Source: Conus ventricosus (lineage: Eukaryota; Mollusca; Gastropoda; Neogastropoda; Conidae). Taken from it: a DNA stretch of 64,000 bases. The stretch is taken from positions 56,170,188 through 56,234,187 of the forward strand of contig CM031600.1 in NCBI GenBank assembly GCA_018398815.1. The letters are read 5' to 3'. This document shows positions 1 to 12,019 of the stretch, in pieces. Made by a program: the position numbers and the translations under genes. The notes beneath the pieces were generated by a model. The model was given only the letters and a program-made list of their open reading frames with translations, had not been told where the DNA came from and did no database searches. How positions within the stretch are numbered: the first letter of the stretch is position 1; each line of letters begins with the position of its first letter.

Positions 1-1521
1 AGAAATCTTCTTAACCTAGCCATGTCAATGATTTGGTCCAGTCAGTGCAAGATATCATTATTGAAGTTAAGTCCTTGATAACATTCACTCATTTGAAGAA
101 TGACAAGATAGAAGCAGTAATCATGTCTGCACTAAGAAGATCCATGTCCACTTGGTATGTCTGTCAGCAGGCTTAACACTGATGCAGAAATGTAGGAAAT
201 GCCCATTTTGAATGTGCCAGCGTTACAAGAACTGTGATCACAATCACTAGCTTGTAGCCATCATTTGTCTGTGAGTGCAGTGACTGACAGGGTGGTGGGT
301 ATTCGGTTGCCAACAGGATTCCATTTGGCTGCAGTTTGGACTCATTGGTCATGTATAATTGATGCAAATGAATCACCTAGCTGACTGAAGTGTGTTGGAA
401 CACACCTTTAAAACAATCCAAAATATGATTACAGAAGAACACAAGATGCAAGTAACTTTTATTCTAAAATACAATACAGAAGAGACAAGCAAATTTTGAC
501 AAATGTGTGTTTAGATGCAGTGGACTACAAATAGTTTTATTTCCTTTTGATTGTTAATGCCTTATGCAAGAGACTAGAAATATTTATTTTCCCATAGCTA
601 GTAAGTCTTTGTACAACCTAAACATTTCCACACAGCCTACAAATTTTGTACAATAGACTAAAAAATGTATAGGCTAAAAAATGTTTTTCAGTTTTTATTT
701 TGGCGAGTTAGGATATATTTCTGTGTTCTTCAGAAGATTTTTTTATATTTAAATTAAACCCCCAAGTCCCAAAACTAAATTTCCGGTTTTTTGCAGAGGC
801 ACAAACGCTCCACCCCAGTGTATCGATCCTGAAAGACATTTTACCACCAGGTTTGACCTGGTTCTTAGGACTGGCTGTTGGGGGATCATTTTGGAAGTGT
901 GATTAGGAAGGAATGGGTGGGTGGTTTAAAACTGGCTGAAAAAAAGGGGCTTTTTAAAGGGAAACCCCAAAGGAGGGGGTTTGGACAGGAAATGGTTGAA
1001 TCCCCAAATTGTTGTGTTGAATTCAAAAGGTTTGTTTGTCATGTGCTGTTACATTTTAACTGGTTATTTTGAAAAGATTGGGGGGGAAAAGTGGAAAAAA
1101 GAGAAACCCTTCATAATTTAAAAAAAAAGTGTGGTGTCGGTTGGTGTGAAAACCCAAACATGATTTTTTTTAGTGTGTTTCCATTTATTTTTCCCAAAAA
1201 TGGTCTTTTATTCCTACCAACTTCCTTTTTTGTTAATTTAAAATATTGTTAGCAAATGCTTGAAAAAATTTAAACTTTTTTAATCCTTTTTGGATTGTTA
1301 AAATTTTTAAGCTTTGCTGCAAGGGTAAATTTGCTTAAAACAGCTCTGAAAAATCAATTGAAAATTTTCCTTTTTCATAACTTTTTAACTTGGCAACACT
1401 TTTTCCACCCACACAACACAAACACACACCAGAGCAAAAAAAAAGGGGGGGGCAAAAAAAAATTTCTTTTTTTGATCCCTGCCCCATACAGGGTTAGTCT
1501 CTTTGCATATATGCAAACACT
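1..1521. other. no gene recognised; clean then corrupted flank
   Basis: Positions 1 to about 780 are ordinary AT-rich sequence with no convincing coding exon on either strand. From about 880 the text becomes full of short homopolymer blocks (runs of A, C, G and T), and this continues through the LTR element to the right. The last five bases, 1517-1521 (ACACT), are the left target-site duplication of that element. Confidence 0.6.
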
Positions 1522-2100
1522 TGTCACGACCGCCCCCTGGGGTCGGCCCCGCAGGATCGGTTTTTAGGGGGGAAGTAAAGGGGGAGTGCCCGAATCACAC
1601 GCTCGCGAAAACCACCAATAAGTTTTACGATAAAACCCCCCCTTTTTATTCACCCAGAAAAAAAAACTTCCCCCAACCCCGAAAAAAAACATGCACGATA
1701 CAATAAAGCCTCCAACGCACAAAACTTGCAAAATTAAGGATCAAGCCTCAAGCACAAAAACAGGCACAATCCGATAAGCACTCCAAAGCGCACAAACCCA
1801 AAATTCACAATTAAACACCCCCCCAAACCCACAACATGCACGATTATAAAAATTTTCGCCAAAAGACGTCACGATAAACAATTACAGCTTTCCCAGCACA
1901 TATGCCCTTTTTCAAGTTATAAAGGAATTTTTTCCCGGTATCAACCTTTCTCACCCTTTGGGTCGCCCAAACCCCTCCCCCTTGTAAAGTCCGGCAGGGG
2001 ACCTGTGCACTAGGGCCCCGGCCCGGGGGGTTTCTCGCAGGGAGTCCCCCAAGGCCACCCCTAAACCCCCAGGGGCAGAGTAAAAAGAGCTTTTGGGGGC

Positions 2101-2133
<33 letters not shown>

Positions 2134-3808
2134 GTTGCTGTTTTGGGGTTTCCTGGAGGGGGTTTCCGGGCCCCGGCCCCGGGTCAAGACGGCGGGCTCT
2201 TCTAGCAGTCCACGGTCCCGACCAAGGCTTTGGCCTCGACCAGCGCTTTGGCCCTTTCCCGTCGGGTTTTCAGCCAAAAAAGTGGCCCCTCGCCCGCCCG
2301 TGGCCCCTTTCCGGGTTCGTGCCGGTAAAACCCCCCGGGGAGGGGGGGGGGACGTAGTGGGGAGGAGAGTGGGATGGAAAAAAAGAAGAGGATGGGGGAA
2401 AGGAAAGAAGGGTAGGGAAACCCCTCCCGTAAAGTACCGTTGACCTTTTCCGGGCAAGTTTTAAAAAGCCCTCCCCATGTTTGGGCGAGGGGGAAGTGTT
2501 TTTAAAAACCCCACACAGAAAACCCCATTGAATCAAAGTCTTCTCACACTTTGCAGGAAAAAGGGAATGCTTTAAAATAAAACGGGGATAAAACAAATAT
2601 AAATTATCTTCCCCCTTTTCTCCCCTTTCACCCCCTTAACTTTTTCCCTTCCCTTTTGGAAAAAAATTCAACACGGACCATCGCTTAATAATTCCCACCA
2701 CATTTGAAAATTTGAAAAATTCAATGGCATAACTGTCAAATTTTTATAAACCTTTCCCAAAAAAAAACAAAAATTTCTCCAACACGCACCCAAAGGAAAA
2801 AATCATGCGTCCCGAACGTCGTGAACATAAAACTCGTTCTCCTTGCAACACAAACGACGGGGCCCGAAGGATAAAATTTCCGGCAAATTTTGACGGGGGG
2901 GAAAGAGCGAGCCAAGCAAATTTCCCAAAACCTAAATTACCAGGTTCTCCCCCTTCCCCCCCGGATTTCCGCATCACCAGATCCCTTAAACAGGAGAAAA
3001 AAATTTTGGAAATAATTTGGGAAGGGGCCGGGAAAAAGATGGAATTAACCGAAAAAAGGGTTTCCCACAAATTTTTCTTAAAATTTCGAAAAAAAAAGGG
3101 AAAAATTGCGAAAAAAGCGAAAACAAAAAGGGCTAACAAAACAAATAAAAAAAAAAAGGCCCAAAGGAAACGATGTTTTACCAGAAAACCCGTGGGTGCC
3201 CCGAAAAAGGGGGGGGGCAAAAGGGACTTAAAAATTTTACCCTTGCCAGTCGAGGAGGCAGAGGCGAAGATGCGGAAACAAAAAAAAGATGTCCCTCCTA
3301 CAGGCCGACTGCAGAATTAAAAAGTATGCTGAAACTCTCGACGATAAGGTAAAAAACCCAGGACTGGGGGGGCGGGCCCCCCAGAGCATTTTCCCGCTCA
3401 AAGTAAAAGAGCTAACCCCCCTCAGAAATTGGGGGGCCAAATGCCATGTTTTTTTGGGCGTCAAAAGGTTTTGACCATACTTAAAAAACTAAAGAAAAAA
3501 AACCCACGTGCGACGGGTTTAAAAAGACAGGCGGAGGCCGTAGCGAAGTTCGGGAAAAAGGTCCCGGGCCCAAACCGTGAATTTGGGCGGGGTTAAATTT
3601 GAAGGGGCCCGGTGGTTTTAGGGGGTTTGGAGAGAGGAGAAAGAAAAACCGAAGTTGAGCAAAACCACCCCAAAGGTGCAACTGCCCCCACAAGCCCCCC
3701 AAAGGGGAAAGGAAAACAGACAACAGCAAGGGAAAATAAAAAAAATAAGAAATTTCCCGCCACCCAGGGGGTCAAACGTCGTAGGGCCTCGTGAAAAAAC
3801 TGGGGAAA
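1522..3808. repeat. left LTR (corrupted copy)
   Basis: Left copy of the long terminal repeat. It starts TGTCACGACC at 1522. Its right edge, about 3808, is set by similarity to the right LTR end and is uncertain by a few bases. Compared with the cleaner 3' half of the right copy, it differs mainly by short runs in which a base has been replaced by its neighbour. This is not a normal mutational pattern. A 29-base G tract lies at 2103-2131, at the same relative place as in the right LTR. Confidence 0.75.
2103..2131. repeat. poly-G tract (29)
   Basis: Uninterrupted G run inside the left LTR. Its counterpart in the right LTR is at 8453-8480. Confidence 0.95.
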
Positions 3809-6800
3809 AACCCCCCTTCTAAAAGCATTGTTTCTCTAAAGTTTCGGGTGCCCCTTTAAACCTTTGGGCGCATGTGCCCCTTCACAACCAATGGGACCAA
3901 AACCCAATTTTCTCTGTGATGGGAAAAGAGTACGATGAACCCAATAAAAAACATTAAACGTTGAATTTCAACGGGGAAATTTTTTAATACTAAAATTTAT
4001 CAAACAACAACCCAAACCCTTTTCCAACCTTTAAAAGTAACAATCCAACCATTGGTGTTTCCCACTCCCGTTAACCTCATGAAGTGACAACTGTCACTGC
4101 CCCTGATAAGAGCCCAAAAAAGGGATATAACCTGGTTGGGGGGAAGGTGCCCCTCGGGATTTTTTTTTTCCAATATGAAAACCTACGGAGTGGGCCCAAA
4201 GATAGGCGCCCCTTTTAAAAAAGGAAACCCTTTGTTATGACGGAAAGTGAAGCATGACTCTGCAGTTCCCTGCCTAATAAATGGTCGCCCGCCCTGACGG
4301 CCGGATCCGGTCCAGGCCCCGGAGGGGGATGCGATCACTCTCCAGTAAAAAATTTGGGCCCGGACTTCTTCTTGGGCACGCCGGGTGCGCGCCCAAAAAT
4401 CTCCCTGAGAATTTTCAGAAAAACAGTAGGGGAAATCGTTTAGTTTTTAAGGGGACAGCCCCCTGGGTATGACTCGCAGATTCTCCCACTCCCGGAGTGT
4501 AGCGGGGGACCGGGGCCCCGGGGGGTGGATTTAATGGGTCCACCGGTCGCCCCCCAAACCTTTGCTGAATGGCCCCCCAAAACCCGTGGAAATGCCCCTA
4601 GGGGAACAGCTTCAAGGCCCTTAGGCTTTGTCCTTTGGCGGGGACATAGAATCGGCAGTACTGCCTAACCTGCGAGTTCATCCCGGCCAAAAAGAAGTTT
4701 GTTTTTCTCGCTCGGAGTCCGCTTGGACCCAATATGCCCGGCCAGGGGGGAACTTTGGGGCCCGCCCGGGGAACGATTCTCAAAAATTTGGGGAAAAAAC
4801 AAGTGCTTGGCCAAAACGATCTGCCAGAGTGACAACCCTAAAAAGGGTTCCCCCTTTTGGAGCTTTGAAGCTCACCTTGGCGTGTCGGGAGAAAGGGGTG
4901 GGCGAAACTACCCGTTGTCGCAAGGGGTTGGACATCCCCCAAATCCTGGCCTGAAGACGAACAAAATTTGGGAAAACAGGATCGGCCCTGGCCAGAACCT
5001 CGCAGAGTTGGCTGGCGATCCCGGGGGCAATTCCGGTTCCTGCTTCTTAGTTTGGCGCGTGTGGTAAAATCCCACACCCCTGTAGGGCAAATCCGTAGGG
5101 CACGGGGCTGACTGCGTTTCCGTCTGCGAAGGGTGATGTATTCCCTATGAAAAAGGGGAAAAACAGAAAGGGCGGGCCCACGCCCATAGCCCTTTCTTCG
5201 GCCCCCAGAAGTAGGGGGGGGGAAAATAGGGGAAAAAGTTCAGGAAGGACGGGGGGGAGGGAAAACCCCGCCTCCAAACCCCCAACCCTCATAACTAGCG
5301 CCCCGCCCGGGGCCCCGGGGAAACCAAAACCTTTTTAACAAAGGGGGCTTTTTTGCTCCCGAAACCCTGTTGGGGTCGGGCCCAAGGGGGAACCAACAAC
5401 AGAAGAAACCTGGGACCTGGAAAACCAGAAGCTGGGATGGGAACCCCGGGGGTTTTGCGGGCACGAGGATGCTGGGAAAAGGGTGCCCCATGAAAACAAA
5501 CGCCCCCTAGGGCAATTTTTTCCTGAAGTGGCCCGGACGACCAAAGAAAACAAAATTTGAGGTGCTGAGGGCCCGATTTGGGCCCGCCCCGCCTTATTCG
5601 ACCGTAGAGTCGTCGGCCGGGCCCTTAAACGCCCCCCAAATCCTGGGGGAGGGTTCCTCTCCCTATTTTGGGCGTTTCCCATTTAAACCCTGCGGGTTTA
5701 GCAAAAAAACCCCAGCGGTTTTTGAATCGCAGCCCCGAAATCCTGAGGTTGGCTGTCTCGCCCCATACGGATCCTCAAAATTGGGGGACACAGTTTTTGG
5801 TGAGCTGTTCAATGAGGATCGATCCTCCAGCTCCAACTTAGCTAACTGACGCCCGTACCTAGCGTTTTTCGCAGCCTATCCCCAAAAATGCACGAAGAAG
5901 GGGGTTTGTCATTATTTTCTTTTGGACTGAAATTCCCCCTGTACGTCTCTGGGGTAAGGTGGAAAAAGTTAGGGGAGCCAACTGCATGTCTAAAATAAGC
6001 GCGCCCCATTTGGTGAGCAACACTCCCTTGCGCACCAGATAATCCAAAAAAAAGGGGATAGCCTTTTGTTCCCAGACAATTTTGGGATTTAACAAGAACC
6101 TTTCAAAAAGCTTAAGGGGAAAATTTTCAATGTCCCCACTAGGTTTTGAACTCTGGAAGCTTTAACTTTGGGCCCCTAACTTTTCACCCCTGCCCGGTGA
6201 TTTTTCCCCCCGGGTTTCAGATGCGGGAGGCCCCCCGAAAAAAAAATGTTTCCCTCTTTCCTTTCGTTGAGCCCTGGTGGCAGCCCCCCTCCCCGTTTAT
6301 CCAAATCTTCCCGAAAGGGGGGCAGGGCCCCCCCCTACGTGACGCCTCCTCTTTTACGCTGGCCCTGTTTTAGCAGCCCCTCCCTCGCTGAAACCTCCTG
6401 TTTAGCCCGCCCCCTCCTACGCTGAACCTCCTTTTTCTGGCAGCCCCCTCCCTACCCCGGGGCGCTTCTTCCTTTCGAAGGGGTCCTGGTTTGGGCAGCC
6501 TTTCTCTGCGCGATTTGCCCCTTCCCTATGCATAATCTCCTGTTGTCGTCTCCCCTCTGCGGGAGGCTCCCCTTTAGCAGGGGGCCTTTTTACGCTTTTC
6601 CTTCGGAGGGCCTTTGCCCAGCAAAATTTCCCCACGTTTGGGCCTCTTTCCCCCCGTCGCGGGCGCTCTAGAAAATCAGGACGGAAGTGATGTCCTGGGC
6701 GGGGGTTCACCACTCCGACCCCAGGGGATGATCCGTTCCCGACCCGTCCCCTTTGGGTTTTGACTTTTTCCAAAAAGGAAAATCTTTAGGGGCATTTCCC

Positions 6801-7392
6801 TTACGAGGGGAAGCCTGGAGGGAGAAGGTTTCCCGGGCTCCGCGGGCTCAACAGAAACCCACAGTTGTTCGTATTCTTGACGCTTCCGAGCGGGAAATGC
6901 AAATCGGGGTTCGGGCAGGGAGCCCCCCAGCGAAGAGGGAGTAAAAGTACTCAATGGATACCTGCTACGCACTGGGAAAGTAAAAAAGTTACCGTTTGTC
7001 GAAGTACGGGGACTAATAGTGGGACTAAAAGTAACATTTGAATATTTTCTTTTCGACGCCCGCGTCGCCATTTCCACCCGCGCCCGGGGTGCCATGAGGG
7101 AAAAATATCCTACAGTTTTCCAAATACAGGGGAAAAAAAAAAATTCCCTAGAGAAAAAAAAAAAAAAATTTTGGGGGTGTGTATATGTGTGTATGTGTTT
7201 TGTGGTTTCGTGTTTTGCGGGCAAGTTCCCGGGTGCTCCCACTCTTTGGGAAAAACCGCGCTCTACAGCAAAAGAACAGTGCGGTGGGGCCCCACCCCAA
7301 AAAAAAAAAAACAAAAATATGTCCGGCTGCCCCCCCTCTTTTTTGGCAACACCCCGTTTACAGCACGAGCAACGTGCGGGTGGGGGGGTGGC

Positions 7393-7423
<31 letters not shown>

Positions 7424-7859
7424 AAAAAAAAAAATAGGGAAAACGGAATCGGAGAGAGGAAAAAAAAAAAATTGCGTGATTTCAACCCCCGTACTCAAAA
7501 AACCCCGGTAGAGAAAAAAAAAAAAAGAATTGGCTTAAAAACAACACGGAATGGGAAAATGAGCGGCAAAGAAGGGCAGGGTTACGGCCGTACCTGCGTG
7601 AGGTACCCGGGGGAAGGAGGTTTTTGGGGCGCGGTGACTCCCCCCGGTTTTCACCCCGACTCCCCCGGGCCGCCGGATTTTTCCCTTAGGCCCCAAAAAA
7701 CCCCCTTTCAGTAGAGTCACCCCGCCAAAAACCCCCCACGAAAAAAAACGGGCAAACTGCTTAAAATTTACAAAAAAGAAAAAAAAAAAAGGGGACTCTG
7801 CGAAACGGGGAGTGAAGGCCCGACAGAAACCTTCACATCCCGGACGAAAACCCCCCAAT
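3809..7859. other. internal region of the LTR element, no readable gag-pol
   Basis: About 4.05 kb lie between the two LTRs. All reading frames are short and none shows protease, reverse transcriptase, RNase H or integrase motifs that I can recognise. The sequence is saturated with C/G/A homopolymer blocks, so frames may have been destroyed by sequence error. A degenerate C-rich repeat with a period of a few tens of bases runs from about 6340 to 6590. The length is short for a complete gag-pol, so the element may be a non-autonomous, large-LTR derivative. No convincing primer-binding site or polypurine tract could be placed. Confidence 0.5.
7392..7434. repeat. poly-C/poly-A tract
   Basis: Twenty-two C followed directly by twenty-one A, within the corrupted LTR-element interior. 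Confidence 0.9.
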
Positions 7860-10123
7860 TGTAAGTCCGCCCCTGGGGTTGCCCCGACAGGATCGGTCTG
7901 GTGGGAGTGAAGGGAGTGACCGACCTTCACAGTTCCCCAAGAGACCACAAAATTTAAAAATTTCGATTTCAAAACCCCCTTTAAATTTACACCCGCAAAA
8001 TAAACATTCCAACCCCCGGGACCCTGCCGATCACAATAAAGCACTCCAAAGCACTCAACATGCACAATCACGATAAGCACTCCCAAGCAAACAAAAATGC
8101 CACAATCCCCGATCAAAACCCCTCCAACGCCAAAACCCTGCACAAACACAAATTTAAACAAATCCCCACCCACAACTGCACGAAATTTTTAAAAAAATAT
8201 TTCGCCATACGACGTTTTCACGATCACAATTACGCTTCCAAACAATTTTGAAAAATACACAAATTTTTAAAGGAAAAATTCCAGTATCAATCCTTTCTCC
8301 CCACAAAGGGGTTGAGTCCCCCTTTCCCCGCCCCTGTCAAGTCCCCAGGGGGCACCCCGTCGCCTAGGTGCTCCGAGCCGGGGTTTGGGTTTTGCAGGGG
8401 TGCCCAAGGCCGACACCCTCGATCCCAAGCGGGGGAATGAAGACGTTTTCCCGGGGGGGGGGGGGGGGGGGGGGGGGGGGTAGCTGTTATGGAGGTTCCC
8501 GGACGGGGGTCCCCGGGGCCCGGCCCCCGTAAGACGGCGGGCCTTTTTTTAGCTGTCCCCGGTCCCGACCAGGCGTGGGGCCCCGACCAAAGGGGTTTGG
8601 GACCATCCCGTCCGTTGGGCTCAAACCAGAACGGGGGCCTCGACCCGCCGTGGCAAAATTTTCCGTTCGTGCTCCGGTGGGAAACCCCCCGGGGGGGGGG
8701 GGAGGGGACGTAGGGGTGGGGGGAGAGTCGGAGGGGGGAGGAAAAAAAGAAAGGGGGAGGAAGGAAGAAGGGTTTCTGGAACCCCGCCGGGCAGTACGTC
8801 GACCCTTGCTGTCAAGTTTTTAACAGCCACTCAATGATTTGGGGGAAAGGGGGGGGGGTTTTTAAAAGCACAAAGTTTAAACCCCTTGAACAAGTCTTCT
8901 CACCCGATTTCGGTAAAAAGGGTGTTAAATTTAAAAAGGTTAAAAAAAAAAAATTTGGGAAATTTTTCTTCCCCTTCTCTCACTCAGCTTAAAAGTTTTC
9001 CTTCCCTTTGGAAATAAAATCAACACAGCGGGCCATGCTTAATAAATTTCCACCCCATTTTTCAAATTTGTAAATTTAAGGCTAAAATTTCCTTTTTTTA
9101 AACAACCCTTCCAAAATAAAAACCCAAAACTCCAAAACCCAAACTTCCCAAAACAATTTAGCGTACGCCCCTCGGAACATAAAACTTCGTTTTTCCTTGG
9201 ACACCCCAAAAGACGGTGGCCGGGGAAAGGGTAAAAGGGTTTCCCGGGGAAAGTGGGCAGGGGGGGGAACAAGCGAGACCAAAACAAATTCCCCCTGAAT
9301 TTACCAGGTTCTCTCCCTTCCCCACCGACTAACCCCATCACCGATTCTTAAACAGGGAAAGAAATTTTGGAAATAAATTTTGAAAAGGCCAGGTTAAAGA
9401 TGGAATTAACCAGAGAAAAGGTCTCACACAATATTTCTCTTACAATTTCGAAAACAAAAGAAAATTGCGCAAAAGCGAAGATAAGCCGGCTAACAACAAC
9501 AAATCAAAACAAACAGACCACGAAACTGATGCTTACCAGCTACCGTGGGGTGACCCCGAAGAGGCGGGTCAAAGGACTCTCTCTACCCTCTGTCCAGTCG
9601 AGAGGACAGAGGCGAAGATGCGGAAACAGAAGAAATGATGTCCCTCTCCTACAGGCCGACTGCATGGAATTGAAAGTACTGACTGTACTCTCGACGATAA
9701 GGTAAAGAACCAGGACTGGAGCAGGCGCCCCCAGAGACATCTTCCGCTCGAGTGAAGAGCTAACCTCCCTCAGCAATGGCGGCCAACATGCATGCTGCGT
9801 CACAGAGTGAGGCATACTTCAAACTAAAAGAAACGAAGCACGTGCGACAGGTAAAAAGACAGGCGAGAGCGATAGACAGAAAGTTCGAGAGAGAAGGTAC
9901 CGGCCACCCGTGAACTTGCAGGATGAATAGCACGGGCGGTGGAATATTAGAGAGAGAGAGAGAGAAAGCAAACCGAAGTTGAGCTGAACCACACAAGGTG
10001 CAACTGCACCACAAGCCACCCTAAGGGACGGATACACGACAACAGCAACGACAATAAACAAATAAGTAATTCCGCCACCCTAGGTGGGTCGAACGTCGTA
10101 GGCCTCGTGACAAACTCGTGACA
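7860..10123. repeat. right LTR (3' half clean)
   Basis: Right copy of the long terminal repeat, about 2264 bp. Its start is set by alignment to the left LTR (TGTAAGTCC here against TGTCACGAC) and its end by TCGTGACA at 10116-10123, followed by the ACACT duplication. Quality rises along the repeat, and from about 9400 the sequence looks normal. This makes it the better reference for the family. It contains a short AG repeat near 9949-9966. Confidence 0.78.
8453..8480. repeat. poly-G tract (28)
   Basis: G run in the right LTR, homologous in position to the tract at 2103-2131. Confidence 0.95.
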
Positions 10124-10535
10124 ACACTCAAGGAAAGAAAAGTAGCTGAGAGATCTGAAATATATGTAGACCAGTATATATAGTGGCATCTGAACTGAAT
10201 ACATTGACAACTATTTCATATGAAGCTCTGAACTTCCACCTCTTATCATTGTACAACAGTGGAATCGGAAACACATTACATCTGTCATCATTCAACACCA
10301 GGTGAAATGAGTCGGACACTGTAATCTTCAAATTGTTGTGAAAGATACTTTCTTTTTTTTTCTCTACCCACACCACAATGTCCATATTTCTGACAGTTTT
10401 ATCAGATTGTTTGAGCATGTTTTATGCCCAGCGCATGGTTCAACAAACCAAAAAGGTTCAAATTACAGATAGGTGGAAACATGGTATGGTTTCAGTCTGT
10501 TCATGTGTCAGTAAATTTGTGTGTGTGTGTGTGGT

Positions 10536-10580
10536 GGGGGGGGGGGGGGGCGGGGGGGGGGGGGGGGGGGGGGGGGGGGG
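10536..10580. repeat. poly-G tract (15 + C + 29)
   Basis: A short TG repeat runs into fifteen G, a single C at 10551, then twenty-nine G. Confidence 0.95.
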
Positions 10581-11992
10581 AATTGTTTGTTTTAGTCCAG
10601 GGCCTGAGAGTATTGTGTTGGGTTGCAGTTTGAGCATTGCAGGATGCTAACTGTCACACTTTTCTTTGGATTTCCTGTTTTTTGTCTATTTCCAGGGACC
10701 AGAGCCCCCGTCATCCTTTCCTCCTCCTCTTTTTTCTTTTTGTTTTGTAACATGTAGAAGAAAAGAAATAACTGATAACTCCATAATGATTGTTTATGTT
10801 CAGAATGTCGACAGACATTGGTTATAGATCATCAACCTCCTGCTCAATGTCTATTTGCTTGATTTTCTAGATGTCTGATAGCACAGCCTCGTCGCCCCAG
10901 AGGTCAGTTTGTCCTGACCAAGTGTTTGATGTCAGAGTTGCTTGCCCCTTTCCCCATGGGATGATCTTTCATTTTGTTTACTGCAGGAATTGGCATCCCA
11001 GATGTTAAACATATGCACTAAGGTATGCACTGTTCTCATGAATGTGGGTGTTCAGTCAGGTGGATGTTACTTTTATTTTGAGTATATATCTTTACAGAAA
11101 TGGTGTAATTTGGGAAAGGAGGAGGTAGGGTGGGGAGGGGAGGGGTTGTATTTAGATTTTTCTTTTTTTGTGCTTGTATAGTTGTCAAATTGATATCATG
11201 GTGGTGGTGTCATTAATTTTGGTTTATTTGTTTGTTTGTTTTTTTCTTTTTATCCTGATACTGGGTTTACTGCTTGCAAAATAGGTTTCGGAATTTAATA
11301 AAGTATTAGAGTGGCAGTCTACCCATCATGAGAACGTGTTTGTGTGTCTACCCATCATGATGTGTTTGTGCACACAGATTTTTATGTAGGAAATTTTTGT
11401 GCATGATGAAACTTTCATTTATTTGTTTCACTATATTTCACTTTGCTATTTGTATGCGTGCATTGCCATCAAACTTAATAAATACATTTTGTTATAATGA
11501 CTGTTGTGTTGTTTTCTGACTGACAGTGTGAATTTGGACTGATATGTGAACAAAATATTGGAACATGAGATAACAGGAACCTTTCAAATCTCTAGGCATA
11601 CACAGTCAGTGTACACTGAGTTCACAACTTGATTTTTGTTATTGGGCACACATACATACATGCACACACACATTATATTGCATCGCAGTATATCACTGTG
11701 TCACATACTTTACACAACATTTCAGAACAGAGAAACGATCACATACTGATAACAACAATACTTTTCAAGATCTCAAATACTTTGATCAGTTGGCACAGAC
11801 TTTAGGCATAAAGTTGAACACAAAGAACTGCATCCTTAGCCTTTTGTGACAGAATTCCATAAACTGCGGGGAAAATAAACTGAATATTTTTGTGGTCAAA
11901 TCTCTTGTGGAATGTTGAGTAGCAACAACAGTAAATCAAGCAAATTCAACACCATGCTGCCTAATGTGTAATCAGTAAGTTAAAAAAAAAAA

Positions 11993-12019
11993 GGGGGGGG
12001 GGGGGGGGGGGGGGGGGGG
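11993..12019. repeat. poly-G tract (27)
   Basis: G run preceded by an A run. Confidence 0.95.

Larger units (their letters stand above)
1522..10123. mobile_element. LTR retrotransposon, full structure with 5-bp target duplication
   Basis: The block begins TGTCACGA at 1522 and ends TCGTGACA at 10123, a perfect 8-bp terminal inversion of the TG...CA type. It is flanked on both sides by ACACT (1517-1521 and 10124-10128). A 2.26-2.29 kb segment is present at each end as a direct repeat with a constant offset near 6.34-6.36 kb; for example, similar sequence with a shared GGATCGG core lies at about 1530 and 7870, and GATGGAATTAACC at 3038 and 9398. This is the layout of an LTR retrotransposon, about 8.6 kb in all. 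The sequence is heavily homopolymer-smeared, so gag or pol cannot be read and superfamily and strand are undetermined. The structure is seen directly; the identity as an LTR element follows from the family's known architecture. Confidence 0.83.

Noticed and set aside
1951..2457. Long overlapping open frames in the corrupted block (for example 168 codons on the minus strand)
   Set aside because: Composed of Pro/Gly/Phe runs from homopolymers in an LTR; no domain, and they sit in smeared sequence.
6676..7485. 269-codon minus-strand open frame
   Set aside because: Low-complexity translation of poly-A/C/G runs inside the LTR element interior; no recognisable motif.
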